From the NCBI GenBank assembly GCA_963765875.1, contig CAVXYK010000003.1, positions 298,824 to 362,823 of the forward strand: a DNA stretch of 64,000 nucleotides, written 5' to 3'. Source of the stretch: JAWKOK01 sp963765875. GTDB taxonomy: Bacteria > Chloroflexota > Anaerolineae > Caldilineales > Caldilineaceae. Under the pieces are notes generated by a model that made no database searches, was not told where the DNA came from, and worked only from the letters and a program-made list of their open reading frames with translations. This document shows, piece by piece, positions 9,790 to 19,072 of this stretch. Positions within the stretch are counted from its first letter, which is position 1; each line of letters begins with the position of its first letter. The translations under genes were made by a program, and so were the position numbers.

Positions 9790-9914
9790 GGCTCTCTCCT
9801 ATTTGAAATTCTTCAGAAACTTTGGTTGATTTCTCTCTGCGTACTCTCTTCTCGTGAAAACCGTCTCAGCGTTACTCGTCTGCTTTGCGGATTATCTCGC
9901 TCGGATGACGCTTT

Positions 9915-10259
9915 CTAGCCGACTCTGCGCCACTCGTGCGTGACGCCCGACGGTAGATTTTCGACCAGCCGATCCCCGTCGACAATAAACTCGCCAGTGT
10001 ACGTCTGGCCAAGACCGTTTGGACTCAGGCCCAACTTCGCCTCGTATGTCGCCGCCGTGCCCGAGAGCGAGAAAAGCCCGGCGCCGGCAAAAACCGACCG
10101 AAAGGCAGCCAGTTCTTCGGCCTCGGTCGGCTCCCTGGCGTTGGCATAGGGCGCCCGGTTCTTTTCTGAGATCAAGAACATGTGATAGGTTCCGGTGTCG
10201 ATCATCAGACCATCATGCGTATCCGAAACCAGTTCCCATGCACCGACTATCGACGACAT
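9915..10259 (-). CDS. Lipocalin-like domain protein
   Basis: A 114-residue protein starting SSIVGAWELVSDTHDG, the usual opening of the lipocalin-like (PF13924) family, with further beta-strand-like segments (YHMFLISEKNRAPYAN, GLGQTYTGEFIVDGDRL). Proteins of this fold bind small hydrophobic ligands. No signal peptide is present, so it is probably cytosolic. The start is well supported by AAGGAG about 8 bases before ATG 10259. It belongs to the minus-strand small-protein cluster. Confidence 0.75.
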   Translation of the reverse strand: MSSIVGAWELVSDTHDGLMIDTGTYHMFLISEKNRAPYANAREPTEAEELAAFRSVFAGAGLFSLSGTAATYEAKLGLSPNGLGQTYTGEFIVDGDRLVENLPSGVTHEWRRVG

Positions 10260-10284
10260 TGTTCGTCTCCTTGCCGACTACCCG

Positions 10285-10588
10285 CTATCCGTCCGTTCGC
10301 TGTTCCACAACTTCCCAAAACTCATCGCGCCCATCGATCTCGAACGATCGCCATTCCGCACCGAATTCTTCCGACCATCCTGCATGCCCACTAGGGATGA
10401 ATTTCTTCGTGGTCGGTCAGGCTCTCACACTCAAATTCAACGACGACATATTTAAATTCACCGACCACACTGCGATAGACGCGCGTTGTATGTGGGTAAG
10501 GGTGACGGCTCAATATGCGTTGGCATAATTCAAACACATCGTGTGCAGTGCCGGGTTTCGTGGTGAAGATACAGCGATTTACGTACAT
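10285..10588 (-). CDS. Small NIPSNAP/monooxygenase-like protein (frameshifted)
   Basis: The first frame gives MYVNRCIFTTKPGTAHDVFE... through YVVVEFECESLTDHEEI. A second frame then continues from about 10397 with PSGHAGWSEEFGAEWRSF to a stop at 10285. One extra base explains the shift (span 3n+1), giving about 100 residues. The YVNRCIFTTKPGT opening and VYRSVVGEFKYVVVEFE strands suggest a dimeric ferredoxin-like barrel, as in NIPSNAP or antibiotic-biosynthesis monooxygenase families; the assignment is tentative. GGAGG 8 bases upstream favours ATG 10588 over 10603. It is the first gene of the cluster, divergent from the regulator. Confidence 0.6.
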
Positions 10589-10673
10589 CAATCGATCCTC
10601 CATTTGGTCATTGATCTGGAAACGGACTCAACGTGCAGACCCAGGATACGGTGCCTCGCCGCAAAAAACAAGG

Positions 10674-10703
10674 TCACAAACTGAGTACAAAAAGTGATAC
10701 AAT
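10674..10703 (+). promoter_or_regulatory. Candidate promoter of the NB-ARC regulator
   Basis: TACAAT at 10698-10703 is a good -10 element; GTCACA at 10674-10679 is a weak -35 with an 18-base spacer. It implies a transcript start near 10710 and therefore a translation start after that point. Confidence 0.4.
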
Positions 10704-10740
10704 AGCGCCGTCCCCTTTGAGACACCGAATGGAGGGATAT

Positions 10741-13700
10741 GTGACAGCAGATTTGATCTTTGGCGCCTGGTTGCGGTTGCGTCGCCGCCAAATGGACCTG
10801 ACCCAGCAGGAACTGGCCGACCGGTCAAGCTGTTCGGTGACCACGATCCGCAAGATCGAGCAGGGCAATCGGCGACCGTCCAAGCAGTTGGCCGAGTTGA
10901 TGGCCGCTGCCTTGCAGGCGCCGGCCGAACAATTGGCCGACTTTGTCACCTATGCGCGCCAGGATCCCGATTCGACGTTGATGCCGCCGGCCTTGCACGG
11001 CTTTGGTCAAGCGAGCGCACAGACTGCCGCCGATAGCGGGCCGGCACAAACGATTGGCCCCCAACAGGCCGCCGATGCCGGCGCGTCCGTCTTGCCCCGT
11101 CCGACCACGCCGTTCCTGGGTCGAGAGATGGAAATAGAGGCGCTGCTCACCTATCTTCTGGACCCAGACCAACAGCTCGTTTGCATCCTGGGGCCGGGCG
11201 GCATGGGCAAGACGCGCCTGGCCCTGGCCGTGGCCGACCGGCTGGCTGCGCGCGACGATCATCCGTTTGCCGACGGCATCGTCTTCGTCTCCCTGGCCGC
11301 GCTGACCGAACCCGACCAGATCGCACCAGCGGTGGCCGATGGTCTGGCCATCCTCGTGGACGGCAGACGGAGCACTGCGGAACAACTGTTGGCCTTTCTG
11401 GCGCAGCGCCGTATTCTACTTATCGTTGACAACTGCGAACATTTGCTGAACGGCATCGGGCTGCTGGTCGAGATCGTCCAGGCCGCGCCGGGCGTTACCG
11501 TGCTGGCCACCTCCCGGGAACGCCTGCACTTACAGGGCGAGCAGGCCTACCCCATCGACGGGCTGGGCGACCTCGATCCCATCGACCCGCATGCAGCCGA
11601 CGCCATGGCGCATCCGGCCGTACGCCTCTTCCTTCAGAGCGCGACGCGTGCGGCCCCGACTTTCGTACTCACCGCCGATGACCTGCCTCATGTGGCGGAC
11701 ATCTGCGGGCTCGTTGACGGCATGCCACTGGGCATCGAGCTCTCCGCCGGCTGGGTGGGGATGATGTCGCTGGCCGAGATCGCGAGCGAAGTGCGGCAGA
11801 ACCTGGATTTTCTAGCAAGCGATATTCGCGACCTGCCCGCACGCCACCGCAGCATGCGTGCGGTCTTCGACGCCTCCTGGCGACACCTGGATCCAGTCGA
11901 GCAGTTGGTTTTCCGGCAGCTATCGGTCTTCCGCGGCGGCTTCACTCGTCAGGCGGCCTCCGATGTGACCGGCGCTACGTTACGGCATCTGGGCCACCTG
12001 ATCTATAAATCGCTACTCCACTATGATCGAGAACGCAATCGCTACTGGCTGCACGAATTGCTGTACCAATATGGGTCGGACCGGCTGGCCGACGATGCAG
12101 CCGAAGCCGCGGCCGCGTCGGCCAGCCACTGCGACTACTTCATCAAGCGCCTAATCGCCTGTTCGGATCTGCTCAAGGGCGAGGATCAGGCAGGCGCGCT
12201 GGCCGAGTTGGACGAAGACATCGACAACTTCCGCCTGGCCTGGCGCACGGCCATTGCCATGGGCGAGGTCACGCGCCTGCGACCGGCCATGGACACGTTG
12301 GGCTTCTATTTTGAATGGCGCTTTCATTCCGGCGAAGGGCGCGTCGCCTTCCAGCGGTTGACCGACGTCATCGATCCAACCGAATCCGACGAAGCGAGGC
12401 TGACGCTTGTCCGTGCGCTGGCGTGGCAGGCCTCGTTCCTGCGGCAGACCGGCAAGCAGGATGCGGCACTCGACCTCCTGGATCGAGCCGATGTGCTCTG
12501 CGACCTTCCGGCCATCGATGAGAAGAGACGGCGCTTCGAGCAGGCGTTCATTGCCTACCAGAGGGGATACTGTCTCGAACAGCGCGACAATGAACGTGCC
12601 TTGGACTATTTCCACAAGAGTGTCGCGCTCTGGGAAGCCCACGACGATCCGTGGTGGACTGCCTTGGCACTGCGTGGACTTGGAGACAACCTGCATTGGG
12701 CCAATCGCTTTGTGGAAGCACGTGAGCAGCTCTCGAAGAGCGTCAAAATCTTTGAGCGCTATGGCCACACCAGAGAATTGGTTTTTCTGCACAATCGGCT
12801 GTGCGCTTGCTGCAAATTCAAAGGGGATCTGGGTGGCGCACTCCACCATGGCCAACTGGCTTTGGCTTTGGCAAAACAGTCGGGAAACAGGAAATCCCTG
12901 GCCGACGCCCTATACATGCTCAGCTCCGTCAAACTTCAGGCCGAAAACCGACTCAAGGAGGCGGAAGCGCTGAACGATGAGGCGCTGACAATCTATCGAT
13001 CATTGGGCGTTGACATTCACGCCGCTCTGTCAACGGCAGAAAACGGTGCACATCGACTCATCTGCGGAGACATCGAAGGGGCGAACCGTCGATTCGCCGA
13101 AGCAAGGGAGATCTTTCTGGGGCTACAGCTCCGCCAGGGGGACGGGTATAGTCTGCGCTGGCTGGCCATTGCGGCACAGATGGAGGATCGAAGAGCTGAC
13201 GCCAAACAGATGATCGACCGCAGTATCAAGATCTTTGAAGAGATCGGTTCCTACAACTTTGTTCCACATCTTCATGTCATTCGCTACCTGATCGAGAAGG
13301 AACAGCAGCCACCAGCCAAAGCCCGCCCGCAGCTTGTGGAGATATTGCGCGACGCCGTAGGGAACCGTGAATACTACGACGTCTACTGGTCGTTGTCCGC
13401 GATTCCTTACACCTTGCTGGTCGACGAGACGCCCATGGAGGATGATCCATTGCCTCAGCCGATAGCCCTGGCCGCAGAGATCCGCGGTTTTGTCGGTGAG
13501 AGTTTGGAATACGGCCGGTCGGCCTACATGCATGCCCTGGTCCATGACGAGGTGGAAGCCATGTTGGCCCGATGGCCGTGGGGGGAGATTGAAGCGGCAC
13601 GGGTGCGGGGGAGCAGCCGAGAGATGTGGGCATTCGCTGCGGCTGTTTTGAATTGTCTTGACATGCATAACGAACCGACCGAGCAACAGGAGATGATAGA

Positions 13701-13764
13701 TGTGTTCGGTACTGTCGATTATGACGCAGACTTTGACCACAAGGAGCAGCGAGCGAAACCATGA
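10741..13764 (+). CDS. XRE HTH-NB-ARC ATPase-TPR regulator
   Basis: A large STAND-type regulator of about 1007 residues. An N-terminal XRE helix-turn-helix (about 4-65; LTQQELADRSSCSVTTIRKIE) would bind DNA. After a Pro/Ala-rich linker comes an NB-ARC nucleotide switch with Walker A GPGGMGKT (151-158), Walker B LLIVDNCEH (about 225-233) and an RNBS-like ATSRERL. Residues about 470-980 are TPR-like helical repeats, probably the sensor. The frame is open to 10633, but GTG 10741 follows GGAGGG and the candidate -10 at 10698, so I prefer it; ATG 10729 is an alternative. It is transcribed away from the small-protein/FAD oxidoreductase cluster, which it may control. NB-ARC proteins also occur in defence, but the XRE head argues for transcription control. 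Confidence 0.88.
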   Translation: MTADLIFGAWLRLRRRQMDLTQQELADRSSCSVTTIRKIEQGNRRPSKQLAELMAAALQAPAEQLADFVTYARQDPDSTLMPPALHGFGQASAQTAADSGPAQTIGPQQAADAGASVLPRPTTPFLGREMEIEALLTYLLDPDQQLVCILGPGGMGKTRLALAVADRLAARDDHPFADGIVFVSLAALTEPDQIAPAVADGLAILVDGRRSTAEQLLAFLAQRRILLIVDNCEHLLNGIGLLVEIVQAAPGVTVLATSRERLHLQGEQAYPIDGLGDLDPIDPHAADAMAHPAVRLFLQSATRAAPTFVLTADDLPHVADICGLVDGMPLGIELSAGWVGMMSLAEIASEVRQNLDFLASDIRDLPARHRSMRAVFDASWRHLDPVEQLVFRQLSVFRGGFTRQAASDVTGATLRHLGHLIYKSLLHYDRERNRYWLHELLYQYGSDRLADDAAEAAAASASHCDYFIKRLIACSDLLKGEDQAGALAELDEDIDNFRLAWRTAIAMGEVTRLRPAMDTLGFYFEWRFHSGEGRVAFQRLTDVIDPTESDEARLTLVRALAWQASFLRQTGKQDAALDLLDRADVLCDLPAIDEKRRRFEQAFIAYQRGYCLEQRDNERALDYFHKSVALWEAHDDPWWTALALRGLGDNLHWANRFVEAREQLSKSVKIFERYGHTRELVFLHNRLCACCKFKGDLGGALHHGQLALALAKQSGNRKSLADALYMLSSVKLQAENRLKEAEALNDEALTIYRSLGVDIHAALSTAENGAHRLICGDIEGANRRFAEAREIFLGLQLRQGDGYSLRWLAIAAQMEDRRADAKQMIDRSIKIFEEIGSYNFVPHLHVIRYLIEKEQQPPAKARPQLVEILRDAVGNREYYDVYWSLSAIPYTLLVDETPMEDDPLPQPIALAAEIRGFVGESLEYGRSAYMHALVHDEVEAMLARWPWGEIEAARVRGSSREMWAFAAAVLNCLDMHNEPTEQQEMIDVFGTVDYDADFDHKEQRAKP

Positions 13765-13794
13765 ATGCGCTCGCTGGTACCATGGGAGAACAAC

Positions 13795-14469
13795 ATGCCG
13801 CGCGTAATCCTGTTCGACGTTAACGAAACCCTGTTGGATTTGCAGGCCCTCAACCCCCACTTTGAGCGAATCTTTGGTGACGCGGGCACGACATCGCTCT
13901 GGTTTGCGTTGTTACTGCGGTCGGCCATGGTTGCCACCATCGCTGGCCCCTACCATAGTTTTGAGACATTGGGTGGCGAAGCGTTGGAAATGGTGGCAAA
14001 AAAGCAGGGCGTCACCCTGACGCCCGCAGACCGCGACAGCGTGCTCGGGCAGATGCGACGGCTGCCGCCCCATCCCGAGGTACTCGACGCGCTGACCACC
14101 TTTCGCGATGCCGGGCTACGCCTGGCCACGCTCACCAATTCGCCGCCGTCGGTGCTTCACGATCAACTGACCAACGCCGGCCTCATCGACTTCTTCGAGC
14201 AGACCCTGTCCGTGGACGAGGTGCAGCGCTTCAAACCGGCGCCGGAGACCTACCGCTACGCAGCGGAGGCGTTGGGCGTGGATGTCGGCGACCTCCGGCT
14301 CGTGGCGGCCCACGATCTGGACATTGCCGGGGCCATGCAGGCAGGCTGCGCCGGCGCATTCGTGGCCAGGCCGGGCATGGTGCTTGGGCCGCTGCAAGCG
14401 CGACCTGATATCGTCGGCGCCGATCTGCGTGAGGTGGCTCAGGCCATTGTCGACACGGAGTTGGCATGA
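13795..14469 (+). CDS. HAD-superfamily hydrolase, haloacid dehalogenase type II
   Basis: A 224-residue cytosolic HAD phosphatase/dehalogenase-like enzyme. Motif I is ILFDVNETLLDL with nucleophile Asp; motif II is LTNS; motif III is the lysine in QRFKPAPETY; motif IV is VAAHDLDIAGAMQAG. FDVNETLLD together with KPAPETY and HDLDIAGA is typical of type II 2-haloacid dehalogenases, but many relatives act on other substrates. ATG 13795 has GGGAGA upstream. It starts 30 bases after the NB-ARC regulator gene and may be co-transcribed with it. Confidence 0.85.
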   Translation: MPRVILFDVNETLLDLQALNPHFERIFGDAGTTSLWFALLLRSAMVATIAGPYHSFETLGGEALEMVAKKQGVTLTPADRDSVLGQMRRLPPHPEVLDALTTFRDAGLRLATLTNSPPSVLHDQLTNAGLIDFFEQTLSVDEVQRFKPAPETYRYAAEALGVDVGDLRLVAAHDLDIAGAMQAGCAGAFVARPGMVLGPLQARPDIVGADLREVAQAIVDTELA

Positions 14470-14555
14470 GTTTCGGACCGGCGATCAGCAGACCGTGTTT
14501 CGAGCAGCAGCGAACCCAACCATGTCCAACGCTTCTGCCCGATAGATGTAGTTGG

Positions 14556-15765
14556 CTATCGGAACGCCGCTTCCATCTCGTATTTCCCCGGCTTTTCCAC
14601 AAACCCCAATTTCTGATTGATGGCCCGCATGGGCGCGTTGGTCGCTTCAAAGTCGGTGACTACCCGTGTCGCACCCATCGTGCGAACGTAGTTGATGGCC
14701 TTTAGCTTCAGCGCTTGCATGATCTTGCGGCCTCGGTAGTCTGCGGCCACACCCGATATCAAGGTGCGCCCCATCTTCTCCTCCCTGTCGTATGTGATAG
14801 CCGACATCCCAACAAACCTATCGCCATCCAGGGCAACCATCTGGCCCTCCGGCTGAAACCAGGAAGCGCCCAGAATCACCTTCTGCCAATTTTCGTAGTT
14901 GATGTAGGCCCCATCAGATGCGGGATCATCCAACGCCGCAGCGCCATTGATGTCGTAGAGCTGACGAATATTCTCTTCACTCTGCTCCACGTCTGCGAAA
15001 GACGTGAGACGGATGCCTGTTGCTTCTACAGACGCGATGAGTCCATCGAATTTTCGCTCGGCAAACAGGGCAAAATCCAAGATTGCGTGTACTTCATGCG
15101 TGCGAGGGGTAAATCCACGCTTCTCGGCAAAGCGATAGGAGACCGGATCACCTTCAAGCACCTCCGCAAGGAAGGCGTCTGCGGCTTGCCTACGCAAGTA
15201 TCCAGCCAACTCATTCCAAAGCTGCGTGCCAATCCCCTGGCTGCGATGTGCCGAATCAACGACGACATTGACAAAATATTGGTGGGTCGCCATCGAAGGA
15301 TAATGGCCGACGAAGCTATACCCGACGACCTCCCCGTTGTTGTCGACGGCCACGGCATGACGCAGAATCCGCCCATCCATTTCTATGTTGTGTTCATCGA
15401 GCAGATCCTGGGCGGCGGTCGCCTCATGTGCATCGGTAGAGAGCAGCTCCACAATTCGCGGAAAATCCTCGGTTGGATCGGCAAGACGAATCTGCTCGAT
15501 CACCCGGTTGGCGAACTCATCATTATTCGATGGACGCTGGTCGCTGAGTGTCTCTTTTGTCATGTTGAGCATCCTTTCCTTGAGCTTGTTGCGGGCGCTG
15601 AAAAGGCGGTTATTGACCTGCGATTTCTTCAGATGTAGGAACTCTGCCACCTCCTGCTGAGAGTACCCGCTCAGGTAGAAGAGTGAGATTGCAGGTCGCT
15701 GTTCTTCGGGTAGTTGTTGAAGGACATCGGCAATGAGGTCCTGTAATTCGTGCCGCTCATATCTG
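14556..15765 (-). CDS. Headless ECF sigma region 4 fused to tandem GNAT acetyltransferase domains (5' truncated)
   Basis: The recognisable part starts with sigma70 region 4 (YERHELQDLIADVLQQLPEEQ, then LSGYSQQEVAEFLHLKKSQVNNRLFSARNKLKERM) and a linker (MTKETLSDQRPSNNDEFANRVIE) of the kind found in ECF factors with C-terminal extensions. Two GNAT acetyltransferase-like domains follow: the first with the acetyl-CoA loop HRSQGIG, the second with GVAADYRGRKIMQALKLKA and ending in NQKLGFVEKPGKYEM. Sigma region 2 is absent. The open frame continues upstream to 15932, but there it only reads antiparallel codons of the GH43 gene. No convincing start was found; ATG 15568 at the linker would make a pure GNAT protein. 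Either a deletion removed the sigma head or the assembly is misjoined near 15760. Confidence 0.72.
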
Positions 15766-16787
15766 GCTCGGCAATGTGGGCCAGCCGTCGGCATCCCAGG
15801 CAATCGACTCGATGCGCAGCTTTGGAACGCCGATCTGGCGCGCATCATAGGCATGATAGACCATCCAATAGACATCATCTTCCACGAAGATACTGTTGTG
15901 CCCGGGGCCTTTCCATTGCCCATATTCGGCAAGAATCAGCGTGCCGCCGCCCTCGGTCAGCGGCGTGCCGGCACGATCCACATAGGGCCCAGTCAGTTGA
16001 TCGCTGCGCCCAACCCGTACATTGTAGGTGCTGTTGACGCCCTGGCAGCACTGATCGAACGAGACGAAGAGATACCAGTATCCATCGCGCAACACGATGA
16101 ATGGCGCTTCGATGGCCGGTGTTGCATCGGGGCCCGTTGATCGGTCGGCGAGTTGGATATATGCAGACTCGTCGTCGATGAGCATGCCGGTAGCAGGATC
16201 GACGCGTGCCAGCCCAATGCCACGCCAAAAACTGCCACAGGCCAACCACGGTTCGCCCGCACTATCGAAGACCAGATCGGCGTCAATCGCATTCCAGGGA
16301 TCACTCGTCCGTGATCGCAGCACCTCACCCTGATCGACCCATTCATAGTCGGGACTTGCCGGATCCAGCGTTTCGTTGGTGGCCAGACCGATGGCGGACT
16401 CCTGCGTGCCGAAGGTTGAGACAGCGTAGTAGAGATGCCAACGGTCATTGAAAAGGAGATGTCTGGCGCCCAGATATCGGGCAGATCCGGATTGACTTCA
16501 CGAAACCACGCCGGGTTCCGTTGGAAGACCCGGCCACAGAATTCCCAGACGAGCATATCTTGAGAGCAAATAATCGGCATTCGGCTGCCTGTGGAAAAAA
16601 CATAGTATCTGTCCTGCTCGTGCGCAATGACAGGATCATGGATCTGCTGGATGAAGCCCTCCGGTTCGAGCATCGCGGCAGCGAACTCAGCGTCCATGCC
16701 GTCCCCATTGCCCCGATCGGGGTCGAGCGGTTGGCAAGCGGCGAGCAGCGGTAAGAGCACAAGACTCAGGAGCAAACGGCGAATCAT
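15757..16787 (-). CDS. Glycoside hydrolase family 43 (arabinanase-like) lipoprotein, frameshifted
   Basis: A secreted five-bladed beta-propeller hydrolase of about 343 residues. The N-terminus MIRRLLLSLVLLPLLAAC is a lipoprotein signal with the lipid-anchored cysteine in LAAC. The GH43 pattern follows: IHDPVIAHEQDRYYVF (catalytic base Asp), WAPDI, WNAIDADLVFD (second Asp), IEAPFIVLRDGYWYLFVS (catalytic Glu), and GPGHNSIFVE with VYHAYDARQ near the end. This matches the arabinan endo-1,5-alpha-L-arabinosidase subgroup, suggesting plant or algal polysaccharide use. The frame is broken at 16451-16454: one base is missing from a run of A (plus strand), and restoring it joins DISF to FNDRWHLYY. The end of the gene abuts the headless sigma gene. 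Confidence 0.82.
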
Positions 16788-16844
16788 GGCAGCCTCACAA
16801 AAGTTCGACCATCCCGCCAAGGAGTGACGGGGCAACGGCCTCGG

Positions 16845-16888
16845 TGGCAAACGGTGTGGCAAACGGTGTGGCAAACGCTGTGGCAAGA
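16845..16888. repeat. Tandem 12-bp repeat upstream of the GH43 gene
   Basis: About four direct copies of GGCAAACGGTGT, the last imperfect (AACGCTGT), lie about 60 bases 5' of the GH43 start. It may be a slippage tract or a cluster of protein-binding sites in the GH43 leader. Confidence 0.6.
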
Positions 16889-16976
16889 GGGGATGGAACA
16901 TGTTTTTTTCGCCTCAGTGGCCTGCGATATCTGTCAAGCAAACCCATAGGACAACCAGTCCCTCTGGACTGACTGC

Positions 16977-17372
16977 CTATCTCTCCAGTGCCTCTTTCCG
17001 CTCGGCCAGCGCAGCCTCTATCAGCAGACGGTTCTGAGGTGTATCAGCCTCTTGAGCTGATCGAATTTTGACATGGCGTAACTGTTTGCCCGTTCCCTCT
17101 AAAATTCCGCTCGGGTCAGGCAGGTCAGCGCCTTTGTAGAATCCAAGGTTGACCCACGTGGTATGGGGCAGAATATAGGTGTAGCCCCCGCTCATCTTCT
17201 TGGGTCCCAAACCATAGGTTGCCGCTCTCTCGCCAAGACGAACCACCTCGCAGTTATCGGGATCGATCAACAAAATGACCTCACCCAAACGAATGAGCGT
17301 TGCCTGCTGGGAGTCTTCTGTAGTGTCCAGCAGTTCTTCGAACGTCCCAAACTGAGTCTTTGACATCTGCAT
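16977..17372 (-). CDS. DUF1801 domain protein
   Basis: A 131-residue soluble protein with the DUF1801/YdhG-like signature: ATYGLGPKKMSGGYTYILPH, WVNLGFYKGADLPDPSGIL and LRHVKIRSAQEADTP. The fold is small alpha/beta and the biochemical role unknown. The middle (LLIDPDNCEVVRLGERAATYG) is more divergent than usual. It is preceded by GH43 in the opposite transcriptional sense of flow (both minus) with a gap of about 190 bases, so linkage is uncertain. The stretch 17373-17620 holds no feature I can support. Confidence 0.8.
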   Translation of the reverse strand: MQMSKTQFGTFEELLDTTEDSQQATLIRLGEVILLIDPDNCEVVRLGERAATYGLGPKKMSGGYTYILPHTTWVNLGFYKGADLPDPSGILEGTGKQLRHVKIRSAQEADTPQNRLLIEAALAERKEALER

Positions 17373-17620
17373 ATACGTGGTCGCAAAAGCGGCTGGATTC
17401 TATCGCCGCTACGGTAGAGCCTTCGTATGCCTTCGTGTACCATAACGACGCACAATCTTGCTATGCCGGGAGAGGATTCCGTGGTTCGCTACGGGTCTGA
17501 AGTACGTGTTACGGACCCATTGCGGGACCCCATCGACAGTCCGGTGAAGGCGATGCATGCCGTTCGAGAAGCGATCCAACCTGGACGACGTCAAGCCTGC
17601 GTCTGCCAACAGTCCGCTGG

Positions 17621-19062
17621 CTATTTTCGCCAGTAGGAAGGCGAGAAGAGCACGATTACGGTGAAGAGTTCAAGTCGGCCAAGCAGCATGAGGAACGAGA
17701 GCACCCACTTGCCCGCTGGAGGAATGAACGCGTAGTTATCTGTCGGCCCGACACGCCCTAGGCCGGGGCCGATGTTGCCCAGCGTTGCGGCTACCGCGCC
17801 CAGCGAGGTAGACAAATCGAGCCCCAGAAGCGACATCGTAAAAACACCAGCGACGAAGATCAGGATGAAGAGGGCGAAGAAGCCCAAAATGTTGGTGACC
17901 ACATCACGCTGCACGGCCACGCCGCCCATTCGCACCGGCAAAACGGCCTGTGGATGGACAAGCCGTTTGATCTCCATAAAGACAAACTTGACGACCAGAT
18001 AGATGCGCATGACCTTCATGCCGCCGGCAGTGGAGCCGGCCGAACCCCCGACAAACATGAGGAGAAGGAGCATGAACTGCGAGCTGCTGGACCAGAGTTC
18101 ATAGTCGGCCGTGCCAAAGCCGGTGGTGGTGACGATAGCAATAACCTGAAAGAGTGTGTAGCGAGTGGTATCGGCCACATTATGGTACTGGTGCAGAAAG
18201 GTGTCGACGCCGATGATCAGAAATGCGGCCACAATGATAGCAATGTAGGCTTGAAATTCCCGGTTGCGAATGTAGGCTTTCAGGTTGCCGGTGAGCAGGC
18301 TGTAATGGAGGGCGAAATTGACGCCCGCTAACAGCATGAAGATCATGATCACGTAGTCAATGTAGGCGCTTTGGAATCCGCCGACGCTGGTGTTGAGCGT
18401 AGAATATCCGCCTGTCGCCATCGTGCCAAAGCTGTGGCAGAGTGCATCGAATAACGACATCCCGCCAAAAAGCAGCAGCACGGTTTCGACGACTGTCAAC
18501 AGCAGATAGACACCCCACAGCAGCTTGGCCGTCGAGGCCACGCGCGGCGTCAGCTTGTCCGCAACAGGACCGGGCACTTCGGCCTTGAACAGCTGCATGC
18601 CGCCTACGCCCAGAAAGGGCAGGATGGCCAGCGAAAAGACAATGATGCCCATGCCGCCAATCCAATGGGTCAGACTACGCCAGAAGAGCAGGCCGTGGGG
18701 CAGGGTTTCGATATCGGTCAGAATGGTGGCGCCGGTGGTTGAGAAGCCTGACATTGTCTCGAAGAAGGCATCGGTGAAAGAGGGAATCGCCCCATAGATC
18801 AGAAATGGCAGCGCGCCGAAGATCGAACAGAAGATCCAGCCGAAGGTGACGATGGCAAAGCCTTCGCGGCACGCAGGTCGCGGTCGACCCGGCCAACCTT
18901 GAAGAAGATGAAGCCAAAGATCACAGTGATGGCCGCGCTGCTCAGCAGCGCCACATAGTCGCTGTCACCGTAATAAAGTGAGAATGGGATGGGCAGCAGC
19001 ATGGATATCGACAGGAACATGAGGAGAAGTCCCTGCAAGTGGATGACGCTGAGTAGGCTCAT
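17621..19062 (-). CDS. trkH: TrkH-type potassium uptake membrane protein (frameshifted)
   Basis: The K+-translocating subunit of the Trk/Ktr system, about 480 residues, with four M1-P-M2 repeats. P-loop sequences are visible: FSTTGATIL in the first repeat, FGTMATGGYSTLN in the second, TTTGFGTAD in the third and ATLGNIGPGLG in the fourth, together with GGSAGSTAGGMKVMR. The N-terminal 65 residues (MSLLSVIHLQGLLLMF...) lie in another frame: one base is missing in the GG at 18868-18869, and restoring it joins DLRAREGFAIVTFGWIF. The end (LFSPSYWRK) is the normal TrkH end. It starts 10 bases after trkA, so both subunits are made from one transcript. Confidence 0.92.
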
Positions 19063-19072
19063 AAATTCGACC

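Noticed and set aside
10741..13764. NB-ARC protein as an antiphage (STAND) defence system
   Set aside because: The XRE head, the lack of an effector domain and no defence genes nearby favour a transcription regulator.
14715..15638. 307-residue plus-strand frame opposite the sigma4-GNAT gene
   Set aside because: The opposite strand encodes recognisable sigma4 and GNAT domains; this frame is a shadow.
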